The notes under the pieces were generated by a model that ran no database searches, was not told the origin of the DNA, and worked only from the letters and a program-made list of their open reading frames with translations. The position numbers and the translations under genes were made by a program. A stretch of DNA of 34,598 bases, taken from contig QZKC01000069.1 of the NCBI GenBank assembly GCA_003599425.1, forward strand, positions 1-34,598, read 5' to 3'. This document shows positions 1-9,125 of this stretch, one piece after another; position 1 is the stretch's first letter, and every line of letters begins with the position of its first letter. This DNA comes from Nitrospiraceae bacterium. Lineage in GTDB: Bacteria; Nitrospirota; Thermodesulfovibrionia; UBA6902.

Positions 1-906
1 CGTTTTGCGCATGGACCTGTTACTAATAAGCGTTACCTGCCTATCTTGACGTCACGAGGATGCCCATATCAGTGCAGATTTTGTGTTATTCCGGAAACTA
101 ACAAGAGGCACTGGCGCATGAGAAGTGCAAAGAATGTTGTAGATGAAATGGAATTTTTTTACAGTATGTACAAAATCCAGGAGTTCCATATTGAAGATGT
201 AGACCCGACTATATCGGATAAACGTTTCAGGGAAATATGTCAGGAGATCATCAGTCGCGGATTGAAGATTAGCTGGAAAATTGTATCAGGCACAAAGATT
301 GAAACCATTCGTGACGAAAAAACCATCGATCTTATGGCTCAGGCAGGCTGCCGGTATGTTTCGATATCGCCTGAGTCAGGTTCTCCGAATGTTCTCAAGC
401 TTATGAAAAAACCGTTTGATCTTGCTCATGCTGAACGCCTTGCCGCTCACATGAGTAAAGTAGGTATAAAGTTGCAGATATGTTTTGTGCTGGGATTCCC
501 CGGTGAAACAGTTGAAGATCTTCAAATGACATGGGATCTGGTCCGCAGACTTACGCGTAAGGGTATCGATGAAATTGCGCTTTTTATTGTAACTCCGGTG
601 CCGGGTTCAGCAATTTATGATTCGATCGGTGGTTATGGGTCTCTTTCCGAGCTTAATTTTTCACCGGTATGGCGGGATGATTATGAGAGATTGAGCCGAT
701 TCAGGTTAGCCCTTTATCGTCATTTCCTGCTCTGGAAATTAATACATCATCCGTTAAAATTTCTCAAGCAGCCCCTGAATTTTTTATTGCGCAGGTTTGA
801 AACCAAAATGGAAATGGTTCCTTACAGGGTGTTGGCAATATGGTTTTACAAAGTTAGACAAACTATCACTGATGTTGTTTTCTGGAGAACTCCGTGCCCA
901 AGGTAA
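1..906 (+). CDS. B12-binding radical SAM protein, 5' end cut by window
   Basis: The reading frame is open from base 1, so the gene begins left of the window; 301 residues are visible. The radical SAM cluster motif CxxxCxxC is at window residues 21, 25 and 28 (GCPYQCRFC). It is followed by the usual features of the SAM barrel: a GxxIxWK-like strand, an SPESG segment, and FVLGFPGET, which resembles the GxPGET motif of the BchE/HpnP/MiaB-like superfamily. The N-terminal cobalamin-binding domain expected in this family would lie upstream and is not seen, so the B12 assignment rests on similarity to the two related genes downstream. The C-terminal 60 residues are basic and hydrophobic, which suggests membrane association. 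Enzymes of this class catalyse radical methylations or rearrangements on lipids, sugars or peptides; the substrate here is unknown. It overlaps the next gene by 13 bp, so the two are cotranscribed. Confidence 0.85.
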   Translation, partial: RFAHGPVTNKRYLPILTSRGCPYQCRFCVIPETNKRHWRMRSAKNVVDEMEFFYSMYKIQEFHIEDVDPTISDKRFREICQEIISRGLKISWKIVSGTKIETIRDEKTIDLMAQAGCRYVSISPESGSPNVLKLMKKPFDLAHAERLAAHMSKVGIKLQICFVLGFPGETVEDLQMTWDLVRRLTRKGIDEIALFIVTPVPGSAIYDSIGGYGSLSELNFSPVWRDDYERLSRFRLALYRHFLLWKLIHHPLKFLKQPLNFLLRRFETKMEMVPYRVLAIWFYKVRQTITDVVFWRTPCPR

Positions 907-2390
907 CTTTTGTCTATCCTGATTTTGAAAATCTCGGAGTTCAGTATTTAATGTCAGTATGCCTGGAGAATGGTTATGAAGTTGATCTGGTTCATTACCA
1001 TGCAAGAAATAATTTTGTCAATAGAGTGAATAAATCCATCTCTTTTTCTGAAATAGCCCAAAGAGTTGCCAGTACCAATCCAGATATTGCAGCTTTTTCA
1101 TGTGTGACTGACAATTATCAATATCAACTTAACTGCGCAAGAGAACTGAAAAAAATAATGCCTTATGTGATCACGATATTCGGCGGAATACATCCTACGG
1201 CAGTTCCTGAAAGGGTGTTTGAAAATCCGGAAGTTGACAGCATAGCCATAGGCGAGGCCGAAGGTTCTTTTGGTGAATTTCTTAGAGAGGGAAACAGAGG
1301 AGATAAGTTTGCCCTTGCCGATAAACCAATCAAGGGAATAATATTTAAATCAGGTGGCCGGGTTATAGGAGATTTTTCAGAAGGCATACTGTCTGATCTG
1401 GATAAGATGCCTTTCCCTCATAAGTCTCCTTTCATTCCCATAATGAAGCTGACCGGAGAATATCGTCTGATTACGAGCCGCGGATGTCCTTACAGTTGCT
1501 CATATTGTTTTAATTCTTTCTATCATGGGCTGAGAGGCAAAAAAGATTTGAGACGGAGGAGCGTCACAAACGTAATAGACGAACTTCTACTGGCTAAAGA
1601 GCAGTTTGATCCAAAATATATTTCCTTTTGGGACGATTCATTTACTACAAGCAAAAACTGGATCCGTGAATTTTGCGATCAGTATAAAAGTAAAATCAAT
1701 CTGCCTTTTATGTGCATTGTAAATCCTTTTTATATAGACAAGGAGACATCTGATTTGCTGAACTCCACCGGCTGTATCTTTGTAGGAGTAGGTGTGGAAT
1801 CGACTTCAGAGGAAGTATGCCTAAAAGTGCTCAACAGGAGATCCAGCAATGAGAGAATTGTTCAGGCCATAAAGCACTTAAAGGAGTCGGGCATATTGGT
1901 GCAGGCTGATCACCTGTTGGGAATACCTGGTGATACTCTTGAGAAAGAAGAAGAAAGCGTCCTGTTCTATAACAAATGCAGGCCGGATATAATCAGTGTG
2001 TACTGGTTAACGTATTATCCGAAGACGGAGATAGTGAAGTTGGCGTATCAACAGGGATTGCTTTCTGATAAAGAAATAAATGATATTGAACAAGGTTTGC
2101 TGATTCAGGGCGGCTCTCTTCTTACAGGGGGCAGTTCGAAGGACCCTGCTAAATATTACAGTATCAATTTATTGTTTAATTATTTCCCACTATTGCCAAA
2201 ATGGGTTGTTACTTTTTTAATTAAAAGCCGTTTGTATCGTATATTCCGGATAAGAAATTATTATATTTCTACTGCATTGCCCCGGGTAATAATCGCCCTG
2301 ACCAAAAGGCGTTATGTTCATGGACGGACTTATATAATCAATTTTTTACGAGAGATAATATTGAGTAAATTCCAAAGGTCAAATACATAG
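894..2390 (+). CDS. B12-binding radical SAM protein
   Basis: 498 residues. An N-terminal Rossmann-like cobalamin-binding domain (about 1-135) carries FGGIHPTAVPE near residue 96-106 and IAIGEAEGSF near 117-126, both typical of B12-binding radical SAM proteins. The cluster cysteines C198, C202 and C205 sit in TSRGCPYSCSYCFN. Later come GVGVES and LLGIPGDT, which are SAM-barrel motifs. The start is GTG at 894, chosen because GGAG lies six bases upstream (CTGGAGAACTCC) and because the cobalamin domain begins at once (KVTFVYPDFENLG). The gene overlaps the end of the previous radical SAM gene. The reaction is not identifiable; methylation or ring or chain remodelling of a glycan or lipid is inferred from the neighbouring glycosyltransferases and methyltransferase. 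Confidence 0.88.
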   Translation: MPKVTFVYPDFENLGVQYLMSVCLENGYEVDLVHYHARNNFVNRVNKSISFSEIAQRVASTNPDIAAFSCVTDNYQYQLNCARELKKIMPYVITIFGGIHPTAVPERVFENPEVDSIAIGEAEGSFGEFLREGNRGDKFALADKPIKGIIFKSGGRVIGDFSEGILSDLDKMPFPHKSPFIPIMKLTGEYRLITSRGCPYSCSYCFNSFYHGLRGKKDLRRRSVTNVIDELLLAKEQFDPKYISFWDDSFTTSKNWIREFCDQYKSKINLPFMCIVNPFYIDKETSDLLNSTGCIFVGVGVESTSEEVCLKVLNRRSSNERIVQAIKHLKESGILVQADHLLGIPGDTLEKEEESVLFYNKCRPDIISVYWLTYYPKTEIVKLAYQQGLLSDKEINDIEQGLLIQGGSLLTGGSSKDPAKYYSINLLFNYFPLLPKWVVTFLIKSRLYRIFRIRNYYISTALPRVIIALTKRRYVHGRTYIINFLREIILSKFQRSNT

Positions 2391-2439
2391 TTGCCGTGGA
2401 GTTCTGACAAAAGCGTGAACATCAACCAAAAGTAAAAGG

Positions 2440-3393
2440 ATGGAACAGAATAAAAACAAAATTGAACCAGGCATGGGCCGGACGATCGTAGTTGCGATTC
2501 CCTGTTATAACGAGGAATTGACGATTGTTAAGGTAATAAGAGGATTCAGGAACATATTGCCAGAGGCGCCTATTCACGTTTTTGACAACAATTCAAGTGA
2601 TAAAAGTGCAGAAATGGCCCAAAAAGAAGGGGCCATTATTCATTATGTGAGAAAACAGGGCAAAGGTAATGTCATGCAGGCCATATTCGATGCAATAGAT
2701 GCTGATGCCCTCATCGTTGTTGACGGTGATGATACATATTATGCTGAAGACGCACCAAGATTGCTCGATCCCATTCTCAAGGGGAAAGCTGACATGGTTG
2801 TTGGCAACAGACTGGTGAACGTTACAGATTATTCAATGCGCCGTCTGCATCAGTTTGGCAACCGGCTTATTGTTGGCGCTATCAATTTTATGTTTAAAGT
2901 GGATTACCTGGATATTTTATCTGGTTACAGAGTTTTCAGTCGGCGCTTTATCCGTACCGTGCCTATCCTTACACCGGGGTTTGAGACAGAAACCGAACTG
3001 ACTTTGCAGGCTCTGGAAAAGGGAATGGAAGTTATTGAACTCCCGATTTCATACAAAAGCAGGCCGGAAGGGAGTGAATCCAAGTTGAGGTCGTTCTATG
3101 ACGGGAGAAGAATAATCATGACGGCAGCCATGCTTCTCAGGGATCATCATCCTATCAGGTTGTTTGGTGTAATCAGCCTTGTTGGATTTATAGGCTCTGC
3201 CGCGGCAGCACTGATGAGGATAATAAATTATCTTGGGGTCGCAACATTGCCTGACAAGCTGTTAACAGGAATTATAATAATATTGAGTCCCCTGTCCGTT
3301 GTATCTCTGGCAATAGGTTTGATTTTGAGCGCCATCAATACACGATTCCGTGAATTAAATCAAATTTCAAGTAGAGGGAAATTTAATGACTAA
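2440..3393 (+). CDS. GT2 family glycosyltransferase with C-terminal membrane segments
   Basis: 317 residues with a GT-A fold of the DPM1/GtrB type. The nucleotide-binding start is VVAIPCYNEE (17-26), the FDNNSSDKS segment is at about 48-56 and the DxD-type metal site is VDGDD at 94-98. The acceptor region FETETELTLQALEKG is present. Two hydrophobic helices at about 241-262 and 273-297 anchor it in the inner membrane, as in polyprenyl-phosphate sugar transferases. It probably moves a sugar from a nucleotide donor to a lipid carrier for the surface glycan. The Shine-Dalgarno is weak: AAAAGG abuts the ATG. It overlaps the following methyltransferase by 8 bp. The exact sugar cannot be read from sequence. 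Confidence 0.88.
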   Translation: MEQNKNKIEPGMGRTIVVAIPCYNEELTIVKVIRGFRNILPEAPIHVFDNNSSDKSAEMAQKEGAIIHYVRKQGKGNVMQAIFDAIDADALIVVDGDDTYYAEDAPRLLDPILKGKADMVVGNRLVNVTDYSMRRLHQFGNRLIVGAINFMFKVDYLDILSGYRVFSRRFIRTVPILTPGFETETELTLQALEKGMEVIELPISYKSRPEGSESKLRSFYDGRRIIMTAAMLLRDHHPIRLFGVISLVGFIGSAAAALMRIINYLGVATLPDKLLTGIIIILSPLSVVSLAIGLILSAINTRFRELNQISSRGKFND

Positions 3394-4321
3394 GCAGACT
3401 GCATATCATGAAGAAATGTTTGAAAATGTAAACTGTAATCTTTGCGGAAGCAATGATTATAAAATTATTTATCCTGCTGTTTATACGAGGGCTAACCTTG
3501 ATAATATCGTTGAGACATTCCGATCCTCAGGCGATGAGGTGCTTATAGACCAGATGGTATGCTGTAAAAAATGCGGTCTTCAGTACCTCAATCCACGTCT
3601 GCGTCAGGATATTATTCTTGAAGGGTACAGCGGCGGATCTGATGAGACTTTTGTATCTCAGATATCCGGGAGGGAGCGCACGTTTGCCAGGTCACTTGAA
3701 TTAATCGAAAAAATTGTTCCGCAGAAAGGCAAGATACTGGATGTCGGCACTGCCGGTGGATCTTTCCTCGGGGTTGCCAGTCAGCGCGGCTGGGATGCAG
3801 TGGGATGTGAGCCAAGCAGATGGCTTGCTGATTGGGGCAGCAAACATTACAACATTACTATCCATCCAGGTACAGTATTTGACATGAAGTTCAATGAAAA
3901 TTCATTTGATGTTGTAACGTTATGGGATGTATTGGAACACACGCCTGATCCTAACGCGGTTCTGCGAGAATGTAATAGAATTCTAAAACCTGGTGGAACA
4001 CTTGTTATCAATTACCCTGATATCGGATCATCCGTTGCCCGCCTGATGGGACGCAAATGGGTCTTTCTGCTGTCTGTTCATCTTTACTACTTTACGCTGA
4101 TAACCATGCAGGAAATGTTGGCCCGGGCAAATTTCAAGGTGGTTGTACGGAAGAAACACTGGCAGACTCTGGAACTCGGGTATATTTTTTTCAGAATGCA
4201 GGCATACTTGTCCGGCCCCGCCAAGCTCGGGAATAAAATAATATCTGCTTTTGGGATGGACAAGGTTATGATACCATACTGGATGGGGCAGACCCTGCTG
4301 ATTGCCCGTTGTTCCAAATAA
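3386..4321 (+). CDS. Class I SAM-dependent methyltransferase with N-terminal zinc-ribbon-like region
   Basis: 311 residues. The N-terminus has paired cysteines C17/C20 (CNLC) and C59-C63 (CCKKC), a putative zinc ribbon common in methyltransferases of polysaccharide clusters. The SAM-binding motif I is ILDVGTAGGSF at 117-127, the acidic motif follows near CEPS (141), and WDVLEHTPDP at 180-189 is the post-II motif of the Methyltransf_23/11 group. The first base of the ORF lies inside the end of the GT2 gene (8-bp overlap), so translational coupling is likely. A role in methylating a sugar or a lipid-linked intermediate is inferred from context; the substrate is not known. Confidence 0.85.
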   Translation: MTKQTAYHEEMFENVNCNLCGSNDYKIIYPAVYTRANLDNIVETFRSSGDEVLIDQMVCCKKCGLQYLNPRLRQDIILEGYSGGSDETFVSQISGRERTFARSLELIEKIVPQKGKILDVGTAGGSFLGVASQRGWDAVGCEPSRWLADWGSKHYNITIHPGTVFDMKFNENSFDVVTLWDVLEHTPDPNAVLRECNRILKPGGTLVINYPDIGSSVARLMGRKWVFLLSVHLYYFTLITMQEMLARANFKVVVRKKHWQTLELGYIFFRMQAYLSGPAKLGNKIISAFGMDKVMIPYWMGQTLLIARCSK

Positions 4322-4340
4322 ATTTACTGGAGACAAAAAT

Positions 4341-5759
4341 ATGAGCGAGAAGACGAAGTTAGTTGTTCTGGGGGCTGGGATCGGCGGTTTGTCTGCCGGT
4401 TATTTCTTAACCAGGAACGGAAAATATGAAGTGACTATACTTGAGAAATCGCAGGACATAGGCGGAGTTTGCGGCAGCTTCACGCATGACGGGTTCGTTC
4501 TGGACTATGGTGCTCACAAGTTATATTCGGTAATTCCCGGCATATTGGATGAAATCAGGGGTGTAATGGACGGCCGTCTTCTTAAAGTGCTGAAGAAAAA
4601 CCGTATATTCCTGCGCGGCCATTTATTAGACTATCCTTTAAAACTCGGTAATCTTGCGAAGGCATTAGGATTAGGAACATTTCTGAAATTGGGCGTTGGT
4701 TATGCGGTTACTTTTGTTATGGGGCTGATCGACAGGAAACCAGCGGCTTCATATGAAGAATATATATTAAAAAGATTTGGAAGGGGTACATATGAGCTGG
4801 TTTTTGAACCTTTAGCTGATAAGGTCTGGGGAGACCCTTCAACGCTCCATCCTGATATGGCACGCACAAGGCTGCCTGCTTCGGGAGGGGTAGATGTCAT
4901 CCTGAGACTGTTAGGCATAAAGAAAGAGTCAAAAGAAACAAGCGCAGAATATTTTTATTATCCCAAAAAGGGCTTTGGAGACTTTCCAGGAACTTTAAGA
5001 GAAAAAATAGAAGAGAAGGGAGGGAAGGTTTTTACAAACGCATTACCGCAACGCGTTATTATATCTGACGACAAAATAGTCGGCATTGAGGTGTTGATGG
5101 ATGGACAGCCCAGTGTTCTTTCCTGTGATTATGTTGTATCTTCCATTCCGCTTTCAGCTTTAGGTGAATTGGTCTTTCCTGGTGATGATAAGTTCAACAG
5201 TGCTGTGCAAAAGCTGGAATTCAGGAATGTAATACTCGTTTATATCTTTGTGAACAGACCTGTTATTTTGGAAGACCAGTGGATATTTTTCCCTGAGAGA
5301 GAATATATCTTCAGCCGTATTTTTGAGCAGAAGCAAATGAATCCTGATCTGGGACCTGCCGAGAGAACATCCATTTGCTGTGATTTTACCTGCACGAACG
5401 ACAGCTGGCAATGGAAGGCGGGCGATGACGAGATAGCGGCAAAGTGTGTTGAAGGACTGAAAAAAAGCGGTTTTGTCAAGGACAGCGAAGTAAGCGGACA
5501 CCTTGTTGTCAGGTTCCCCAATTTTTATCCGCGGTATGATCTGAAATATCAGGAGAAAATTAAAGAGGTTACTTTAAAGTTCCGGGAATTGGATAATCTT
5601 CTCCTTACCGGCAGGATCGGGATGTATAACTACAATAATGCTGATCACTGCTTTGATATGGGAAAATTTATTACAGAGAAAATTACGGAAGGGAAACAAA
5701 TCAGCAATATAATGGAAGAGCTGGAACAGAGGGTTGCAAATTACAGGATAGTTGATTAA
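4341..5759 (+). CDS. FAD-dependent amine-oxidase/protoporphyrinogen-oxidase-like oxidoreductase
   Basis: 472 residues from the chosen ATG. The frame is open to 4302 inside the previous gene, but the ATG at 4341 has TGGAGA (4328-4333) at good spacing and puts the dinucleotide fold right at the N-terminus: LVVLGAGIGGLSAG, with GxGxxG at 11-16 and the acidic strand end ILEKSQDIGG after it. DYGAHKLYS is the second conserved segment of this family, shared by amine oxidases, phytoene-desaturase-like enzymes and UDP-galactopyranose mutases. The C-terminal LLTGRIGMYNYNNADH segment matches the FAD-closing motif, most similar to UDP-galactopyranose-mutase-like and PPO-like proteins in glycan loci. It probably oxidises or isomerises a sugar or lipid intermediate; haem synthesis is unlikely given the neighbours. 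Confidence 0.83.
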   Translation: MSEKTKLVVLGAGIGGLSAGYFLTRNGKYEVTILEKSQDIGGVCGSFTHDGFVLDYGAHKLYSVIPGILDEIRGVMDGRLLKVLKKNRIFLRGHLLDYPLKLGNLAKALGLGTFLKLGVGYAVTFVMGLIDRKPAASYEEYILKRFGRGTYELVFEPLADKVWGDPSTLHPDMARTRLPASGGVDVILRLLGIKKESKETSAEYFYYPKKGFGDFPGTLREKIEEKGGKVFTNALPQRVIISDDKIVGIEVLMDGQPSVLSCDYVVSSIPLSALGELVFPGDDKFNSAVQKLEFRNVILVYIFVNRPVILEDQWIFFPEREYIFSRIFEQKQMNPDLGPAERTSICCDFTCTNDSWQWKAGDDEIAAKCVEGLKKSGFVKDSEVSGHLVVRFPNFYPRYDLKYQEKIKEVTLKFRELDNLLLTGRIGMYNYNNADHCFDMGKFITEKITEGKQISNIMEELEQRVANYRIVD

Positions 5760-5780
5760 CCCTGCGAAGAAAAGGAATTT

Positions 5781-7193
5781 ATGAACAAAATCGTATTCCT
5801 CCAGAAGGAAGTGGAAGATAAACTCGGACCGATGATACTCACCGCGTATCTGAAAGCTAACGGCTTTGATGCTGAAATAATAATTAATCCGCAGAGACAT
5901 ATCAGGGAGCTTAAAAAAAACCCCCCGGCATTCATAGGCATGAGCCTTTGCTCTCCTTCTGTTAACTGGGTGATCTCAACGGCGCGCTATATCAGGGAAA
6001 ATCTTCCTGGCTCCAAGATAGTGTTAGGAGGTCCTCATCCCACATTTTTCCCTCAGATTGTCGAGCAGCCTGATATAGATATTGTTTGTGTCGGGGAGGG
6101 AGAAAAGCCTCTGCTTCAGGTTCTGAAAAATTATGATGGCAGTATATCTTCGATCAAAGATGTTCCCAATCTCTGGATAAAAGACGGGGATACCATAATA
6201 AAAAACGACGTCGGTCAGCTTTTGACCGAGGAGGAATTATCTCAACTGCCTTTTGCCGACCGTTCCCATTATGATGCGTATCCTGTGCTGAGGAACAATC
6301 CGCACAAGAAGGTCTGGACCTCGAGAGGTTGTCCTTTCAATTGCAGTTATTGTTTTAACCATGCGTACAAAAAGATATACAAAGGTCATGGTAAAATCAT
6401 CCGCCAGAGGTCGGTCGAGAGTGTTATTAACGAAATAAAGGAATTGAAAAAATACGGCTGGAAGACCCTTGAGATCATCGATGATCAGTTTCTTTTGTCA
6501 AAGGACTGGGTTCGTGAATTTTGTGACAAATACACGAAGGAGATTGCGCGCCCTTTTGCATGTATAAGTTCTGCAAAACAGATTGATTCTGAAGTCGTAG
6601 GCATGCTGAAGAAGGCAGGGTGCGTAATCATGTACTTTGCAATTGAAAGCGGAGTGGAAAAGATCAGAAGGGAAATCTACAATAAACCGGTTACAAATAA
6701 TGACATATACAGGGCAGCAGATGCGCTGCATTCCCATAACGTGTCATTCGTAACGTTCAATATGGTCGGACTTCCCGATGAATCCCTTGAAGATATTTAT
6801 GAGACGGTGAGAATAAATCAGAGCATTAAGGCAACATACCCTGTGTGTTCTATACTTCAGCCTTATCCGGGTACGCATATAGCGGAAATCATCAGAAAGC
6901 AAACGGGCAAGGATTTCGGGAATAAATTCACGTACTCATATTTTCAGTCAAGCATTATTGACGATCCTGACAAGCGGAGACTTTTTAACAATGCTCAGAA
7001 GCTGTTCGGATATTTTGTGAAATCGGATGTTAAATATGATAAATTTGTTCGTTTGGTAAAGCATCCGGTCTTGCATATTGACAGATTATATCCACTTGTT
7101 TTCTACTGGAATTTTGGCAGAGATATCAAGGACAGATATGGAATAGGCTGGTTATCATTGTTAAGATACTGGCTCTATTCCAAAAGCAAATGA
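5781..7193 (+). CDS. B12-binding radical SAM protein
   Basis: 470 residues. The N-terminal cobalamin-binding domain (about 1-140) contains LGGPHPTFFPQ at 82-92 and VCVGEGEKPLL at about 102-112. The cluster cysteines C184, C188 and C191 are in TSRGCPFNCSYCFN. AIESGVEKIRR and NMVGLPDES are the next SAM-barrel motifs. The start is supported by AAGGAA eight bases upstream. It is the third enzyme of this kind in the cluster and shares the motif layout of the 894-2390 gene. It follows the FAD enzyme by 21 bp, so it should belong to the same transcript. The substrate is unknown. Confidence 0.88.
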   Translation: MNKIVFLQKEVEDKLGPMILTAYLKANGFDAEIIINPQRHIRELKKNPPAFIGMSLCSPSVNWVISTARYIRENLPGSKIVLGGPHPTFFPQIVEQPDIDIVCVGEGEKPLLQVLKNYDGSISSIKDVPNLWIKDGDTIIKNDVGQLLTEEELSQLPFADRSHYDAYPVLRNNPHKKVWTSRGCPFNCSYCFNHAYKKIYKGHGKIIRQRSVESVINEIKELKKYGWKTLEIIDDQFLLSKDWVREFCDKYTKEIARPFACISSAKQIDSEVVGMLKKAGCVIMYFAIESGVEKIRREIYNKPVTNNDIYRAADALHSHNVSFVTFNMVGLPDESLEDIYETVRINQSIKATYPVCSILQPYPGTHIAEIIRKQTGKDFGNKFTYSYFQSSIIDDPDKRRLFNNAQKLFGYFVKSDVKYDKFVRLVKHPVLHIDRLYPLVFYWNFGRDIKDRYGIGWLSLLRYWLYSKSK

Positions 7194-7490
7194 CGGCCAG
7201 CATATTCTAATCACATCACTGTTCATTTTTTATTTGATGTATCAGGCAGGCAATATCAGTTCGGGGAGTTGATAGTTCTCTGTTTAACGTATTTTCATTT
7301 CTCATTGAAAAATGTCAACCTGCATCATTAATGCTATGAATAATGAGGGTTTGAAGCTTCGCTTTGAATTCTGCAACGTGTTATTATTAGAAAATTTATA
7401 TTCTCAGAATATCGTCGTTTCCCGACCGTCTTTGCGGGATGGTGCAGAGGCAAACAGAAGACAATCAAGAGCCGTTGGTGAAAGCAGACA
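7194..7490 (+). other. A/T-rich intergenic gap inside the glycan cluster
   Basis: These 297 bases have no convincing gene. A frame of 60 codons (7312-7494) exists but lacks a ribosome-binding site and recognisable protein features. A weak promoter-like pair (TTGATA near 7274 with TATTTT about 15 bases later) and a short hairpin (TCCCG...CGGGA near 7421-7440) are visible. Neither is strong enough to name. Confidence 0.4.
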
Positions 7491-9083
7491 ATGACAGATA
7501 TTGCAAAAAATAAATTTCCCTGGATTATTATTTCTGCCGGTGTTGTATTAAGGGGGGTTCAATACCTGCACAATACCTCTCTCTGTCTTGATGAGGCACG
7601 GGATGTGGTCGCCGGTATTTGGGATCGGTCCCTATCAGATTTGTTTGCCCCGCCTCCCGCGATATATACTCCAACTCCTCCAGCGGGTTTTTTTGTAATT
7701 GAGAAACTCATTGTGCAGGCATTTGGCGATAGCGAATATGCACTGAGACTTATCCCGCTTTTAGTGAGTGTCCTTTCACTGTTTCTCTTTTATTATGTGG
7801 CGAAGCAGTATATGAAGCCCGGAGCTGCAAGATTCGCCCTGATCCTTTTCGCTATTCTTGAACCACTGATTTATTATTCATCGCAGGTAAAACCCTATAC
7901 AATAGATATTGCTGTCGCTTTGCTGCTCTTTCTGGCTGCGAATTACATCCGGTCAAACAGATTATCATTCAGGGATGTTATTTTATTGGGTGGAGTTGGA
8001 GCGGCACTAATATGGTTCTCAAGTCCTTCTGTATTTGTTATGGCAGGCGTAGGAACTGTTTCAGTTATTTCAGCGTTCAAGACAAAGGACAGGCCGAAAG
8101 CTATCAGGATAATGCTCATCTGTTTGTTTTGGGCAGTTGGTTTTGCCTCTCATTACCTGCTGTATCTTCATAATTTAACGAACGAATATATGCTGAACGC
8201 AGCAAGGGGCGAACAATGTTTCATGCCATTGCCTCCGAAAACGTTTTCTGACATAAAATGGTTTATTAATGCATTTTTCAGTATGTTTGAAGAGACGGCT
8301 GGTTTTTATTTTTCAAAAAGTATAGCTGCGTTTCTTTTCCTTGTCGGCTGCATCTCTATGGCTTCAAGAGAAAAAGAAAGGTTCTTTCTCCTGATATCTC
8401 CTTTACCTTTGGTACTGTTGGCATCGGGACTCTCTTTTTATGCGTTTAAACAGAGAATCATATTATTTTTGATGCCTTCTCTTCTCTTTTTTATTTCAGA
8501 GGGCATTGAGGAAATAGGTGATAAAACCCGGAACAAGGCGCCGATGATCAGAACACTGTTGATCGGGTTATTGTTGTTTCATCCAATACTTTCCGCAGCA
8601 AGCCATTTATTTAAACCAATTTCGCTTGAGCATGAAGAGATCAAACCCGTGCTGAACTATATCAGCAAGAACTGGAAGAATGAAGATATGCTGTATATTC
8701 ATTATCGTGCACATCCTGCATTTATTTACTATGCAAAGAGATATGGCTTTGTAGAGAATGATTATATTGTGGGTGTATATGCGGGAGATAAAAATAATCA
8801 GTGGGCGTTTTCTGTGGATTATCTGAATGTGTATACGGGGGATCTTGACAGGCTCCGCGGCAAAAAAAGAGTATGGACGCTTTTTACAAATACTCCTATG
8901 CTTCATAAGGGTGTTGATGAAAAGATTTTTTTTGAATATTATCTTAATATCATTGGGCGGCGAATTGATTTCTTTGAAAATGATGGGCCGGCAGTCTATC
9001 TCTATGATCTAAGCAGAAGCAGTGCCTCTTCATCTTACCCTTATGACGATAAAGTCAGGAGAGAGCTGCATTGGAACTTCTAA
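7491..9083 (+). CDS. GT39/ArnT-like polytopic membrane glycosyltransferase
   Basis: 530 residues with many hydrophobic segments (about ten membrane spans in the first 370 residues) and a soluble C-terminal domain. The first extracytoplasmic loop holds LCLDEARD with D34-E35, the acidic pair that is catalytic in dolichyl-phosphate-mannose and ArnT-type transferases. YYSSQVKPY at about 125-133 resembles the second conserved loop (YxxE/R) of this superfamily. The enzyme should use a polyprenyl-phosphate sugar on the outer face of the inner membrane to glycosylate a lipid or protein. The ATG at 7491 has no Shine-Dalgarno. It sits between the radical SAM block and the O-antigen-ligase-like gene, so it probably acts late in assembly of the surface glycan. 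Confidence 0.8.
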   Translation: MTDIAKNKFPWIIISAGVVLRGVQYLHNTSLCLDEARDVVAGIWDRSLSDLFAPPPAIYTPTPPAGFFVIEKLIVQAFGDSEYALRLIPLLVSVLSLFLFYYVAKQYMKPGAARFALILFAILEPLIYYSSQVKPYTIDIAVALLLFLAANYIRSNRLSFRDVILLGGVGAALIWFSSPSVFVMAGVGTVSVISAFKTKDRPKAIRIMLICLFWAVGFASHYLLYLHNLTNEYMLNAARGEQCFMPLPPKTFSDIKWFINAFFSMFEETAGFYFSKSIAAFLFLVGCISMASREKERFFLLISPLPLVLLASGLSFYAFKQRIILFLMPSLLFFISEGIEEIGDKTRNKAPMIRTLLIGLLLFHPILSAASHLFKPISLEHEEIKPVLNYISKNWKNEDMLYIHYRAHPAFIYYAKRYGFVENDYIVGVYAGDKNNQWAFSVDYLNVYTGDLDRLRGKKRVWTLFTNTPMLHKGVDEKIFFEYYLNIIGRRIDFFENDGPAVYLYDLSRSSASSSYPYDDKVRRELHWNF

Positions 9084-9125
9084 GAAATAATAAGATTATG
9101 AAAGCACGGAAGTAATTAAACCGAA

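Noticed and set aside
7312-7494. 60-codon plus-strand frame before the GT39-like gene
   Set aside because: No ribosome-binding site and low-complexity, unrecognisable product.
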